Shown piece by piece: positions 62,073 to 64,000 of a stretch of DNA of 64,000 nt. The DNA is taken from the NCBI GenBank assembly GCA_019510305.1, contig JAEKKN010000041.1, positions 28,932-92,931 of the forward strand. The letters are read 5' to 3'. Both the position numbers and the translations under genes were made by a program. The stretch comes from Microbacterium sp. (GTDB lineage Bacteria > Actinomycetota > Actinomycetes > Actinomycetales > Microbacteriaceae). The notes under the pieces were generated by a model that saw only the letters and a program-made list of their open reading frames with translations, was not told the DNA's origin and did not search any database. The stretch's first letter is position 1; each line of letters begins with the position of its first letter.

Positions 62073-63410
62073 ATGGACAAGCAGCGGGATTTCGTGCTCC
62101 GCACGATCGAGGAGCGGGGCGTCAAGTTCGTCCGCCTCTGGTTCACGGATGTGATCGGTACCCTCAAATCGGTGGCCATCGCGCCTGCCGAGGTCGAAGG
62201 CGCATTCGCCGAGGGCATCGGCTTCGACGGATCGGCCATCGAGGGCTTGACCCGCAGCTACGAGTCCGACCTGTTGGCGCAGCCCGATCCCACGACCTTC
62301 CAGATCCTGCCCTGGCGCGGTGAGATCGACCCGACCGCGCGCATGTTCTGCGACATCACGACGCCCGACGGGCGCCCTGCGGTCTCCGACCCGCGGCACG
62401 TGCTCAAGCGCACCCTGGCCAAGGCAGCCGACGCGGGCTTCACGTTCTACACGCATCCCGAGATCGAGTTCTATCTGCTCAAGTCGTCGTCATTCGGTCC
62501 GGAGGGACCGGTTCCGGTCGACTCCGCCGGATACTTCGACAACGTCCCCGGCGGCACGGCGCACGACTTCCGTCGGCGCTCGGTGCGGATGCTGGAGGAC
62601 CTCGGCATCTCGGTCGAGTTCAGCCACCACGAAGGCGGCCCCGGCCAGAACGAGATCGACCTTCGCTACGCCGACGCGCTGACGATGGCCGACAACGTTA
62701 TGACCTTCCGCACCGTCATCAAGGAGGTGGCGATCGAGCAGGGCGTCTACGCGACGTTCATGCCGAAGCCGCTCAGCGGACACCCCGGCAGCGGCATGCA
62801 CACCCACATGTCGCTGTTCGAGGGTGAGCGCAACGCGTTCTACGAGGAGGGCGCGAAGTATCAGCTCTCCAAGACCGGACGTCACTTCATCGCCGGCCTG
62901 CTCAAGCACGCCAACGAGATCGCGGCGGTGACCAACCAGTTCGTGAACTCGTACAAGCGCCTGTGGGGCGGTGACGAGGCGCCCAGCTTCGTCACGTGGG
63001 GTCACAACAACCGTTCGGCTCTCGTGCGAGTGCCCATGTACAAGCCCAACAAGGGCGGTTCGACTCGTGTCGAGTACCGCGCCCTCGACTCAGCCGTGAA
63101 CCCGTACCTGGCGTACGCTCTCATGCTGGCCGCGGGCCTGAAGGGCATCGAAGAAGGCTACGAGCTGCCGCCCGAGTCCGAGGACAACGTGTGGCAGATG
63201 ACCGACGCCGAGCGCCGCGCGCTCGGGTACTCGGCACTTCCCGCAAGCCTCGATCACGCGCTTGAGTACATGGAGAACTCCGAGCTCGTCGCCGAGACGC
63301 TGGGCGAGTCGGTCTTCAACTACGTGCTGCGCAACAAGCGCATGGAGTGGGAGGCCTATCGCGGTCAGGTCACGCCGCTGGAGCTGAAGAACAACCTCGA
63401 GCTCCTCTGA
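62073..63410 (+). CDS. glnA: Glutamine synthetase, GlnA2-like
   Basis: Glutamine synthetase (445 aa): glutamate plus ammonia plus ATP to glutamine. VWFTDVIGTLK-like start, GFDGSAIEG, GSGMHTHMSLF and the NRSALVRVPMY segment are present. Size and the glnE neighbour are like mycobacterial glnA2-glnE. A tyrosine is in the position of the adenylylation site (YELPPE). ATG follows two bases after the small protein. Confidence 0.95.
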   Translation: MDKQRDFVLRTIEERGVKFVRLWFTDVIGTLKSVAIAPAEVEGAFAEGIGFDGSAIEGLTRSYESDLLAQPDPTTFQILPWRGEIDPTARMFCDITTPDGRPAVSDPRHVLKRTLAKAADAGFTFYTHPEIEFYLLKSSSFGPEGPVPVDSAGYFDNVPGGTAHDFRRRSVRMLEDLGISVEFSHHEGGPGQNEIDLRYADALTMADNVMTFRTVIKEVAIEQGVYATFMPKPLSGHPGSGMHTHMSLFEGERNAFYEEGAKYQLSKTGRHFIAGLLKHANEIAAVTNQFVNSYKRLWGGDEAPSFVTWGHNNRSALVRVPMYKPNKGGSTRVEYRALDSAVNPYLAYALMLAAGLKGIEEGYELPPESEDNVWQMTDAERRALGYSALPASLDHALEYMENSELVAETLGESVFNYVLRNKRMEWEAYRGQVTPLELKNNLELL

Positions 63411-63417
63411 GGCGCGC

Positions 63418-64000
63418 ATGGCCCGTTCGGACGAATCCGTCTCGCTCTCTGCCCTGGCGAGGCTCGGCTTCGCAGAACTGAGCGAGGCAGCCGCTTCGCT
63501 CGACGAGTTGGCCGCTCTGCTCGGCCTCGACAGAGCCGCTCTGCTCGACGGCGCGCAGGCAGCCGACCCGGATGCCGCGGTCGAGGGCATGCTGCGGGTG
63601 GCTCGCCGTGAGGCCGCGCCTCTGAAGACGCTCTTCCTCCAGGCTGACTCGCGTCGCCGGGCCTGGCGCGTGTTCGGCGCGTCTCAGGGACTGGGCGGCT
63701 TCTTCCTGCGGCATCCGTCCGAGTTGTCGGTGCTGGCGACATCTGCCGAGCGGCTGCCGTCGGCAGATGAGCTGCGCTCGAGGCTGCTCGAGGCGATCGG
63801 TGCTCGCGAAGGGTTCGCGGCATCGGCGGGTGATGACGCGCTCGTGGTTCTGCGTGTCGCGTACCGGCGAGAGCTCGCGGGAATCGCCGCGTTCGATCTG
63901 AGTCACGCGAACTCGGTCGACATCGTCGGCGACGTGGCGGCGGCGCTTGCCGACATCGCCGGAGCAGCCCTGGAAGCGTCTCTCGCGGTCGCGCGCACTC
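63418..64000 (+). CDS. glnE: Glutamine synthetase adenylyltransferase/deadenylase, N-terminal part (cut by window edge)
   Basis: First ~194 residues of GlnE, the bifunctional enzyme that adds and removes AMP on glutamine synthetase. The visible part includes VLRVAYRRELAGIAAFDL, typical of the N-terminal domain. ATG is seven bases after the glnA stop. The rest lies beyond base 64000. Confidence 0.88.
   Translation, partial: MARSDESVSLSALARLGFAELSEAAASLDELAALLGLDRAALLDGAQAADPDAAVEGMLRVARREAAPLKTLFLQADSRRRAWRVFGASQGLGGFFLRHPSELSVLATSAERLPSADELRSRLLEAIGAREGFAASAGDDALVVLRVAYRRELAGIAAFDLSHANSVDIVGDVAAALADIAGAALEASLAVART

Noticed and set aside
1-64000. CRISPR arrays, insertion sequences, prophage genes
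   Set aside because: No spaced direct repeats, transposase or phage structural proteins were seen; the few short repeats are tandem duplications or terminators.

Overview
The window is chromosomal DNA from a high-GC Gram-positive bacterium, most probably a Microbacterium or a close relative in Microbacteriaceae (Actinomycetota). The evidence is the very high GC content, GTG starts, stop-start overlaps (ATGA/GTGA), a homodimeric pyruvate dehydrogenase E1 next to a PucR-type FasR and the fab genes, DUF3145, DUF3099 and DUF2510 proteins, polyphosphate glucokinase, and ECF-type biotin uptake genes beside a TetR regulator of BioQ type. Almost everything is housekeeping. I see no CRISPR array, insertion sequence, prophage or integrated element.

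Layout. 1-3.7 kb: tkt-tal-pgi (pentose phosphate pathway and glycolysis), reading left and cut by the window edge. 4-6.6 kb: heme O synthase (ctaB) against a small membrane protein and heme A synthase (ctaA). 6.8-10.9 kb: sufB-sufD-Rieske-sufC-sufT for Fe-S assembly, without sufS or sufU. 11-13.5 kb: MalY/PatB-like lyase and MFS exporter. 13.5-16 kb: bioQ, divergent from bioY-bioM-bioN. 15.9-19.9 kb: acyltransferase and a DedA/histidine kinase/response regulator operon. 20-23.5 kb: ABC-F ATPase, a broken pdxH-like gene, a cupin and a GH16-like protein. 23.5-26.4 kb: SURF1 with small companions, a DUF4190 protein and fabG. 26.4-31.4 kb: alpha/beta hydrolase, serB, divergent glgC/glgA, an ABC ATPase and ribosomal protein L31 type B. 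31.5-39 kb: prolyl iminopeptidase-like enzyme, a DUF262/DUF1524 protein, an Fe(II)/2-oxoglutarate-oxygenase-like protein, DUF3145, and a MocR regulator divergent from a YczE membrane protein.

39-46.7 kb: aceE-fasR-fabD-fabH-acpP-fabF in one leftward run, joining acetyl-CoA supply to type II fatty acid synthesis. 46.9-48.4 kb: an AhpD-like protein with an ECF41-type sigma factor. 48.5 kb: tRNA-Val(TAC). 48.6-58 kb: a string of small redox and regulatory genes (RibD-C reductase, LysR/DMT exporter pair, lactate dehydrogenase, short-chain dehydrogenases, XRE regulator, aldo/keto reductase, YchJ, zinc-ribbon protein). 58.1-61 kb: PolA-like polymerase, RNase P RNA and a LysM-like lipoprotein. 61-64 kb: polyphosphate glucokinase, then a small protein, glutamine synthetase and the start of glnE.

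The most consistent hidden signal is a TAnnnT hexamer placed exactly 6-7 bases before a start codon, with no Shine-Dalgarno sequence, at about 18 genes. This indicates widespread leaderless transcription. At 56.9 kb two divergent genes share one palindrome as back-to-back -10 elements. No gene-free stretch exceeds 300 bases.
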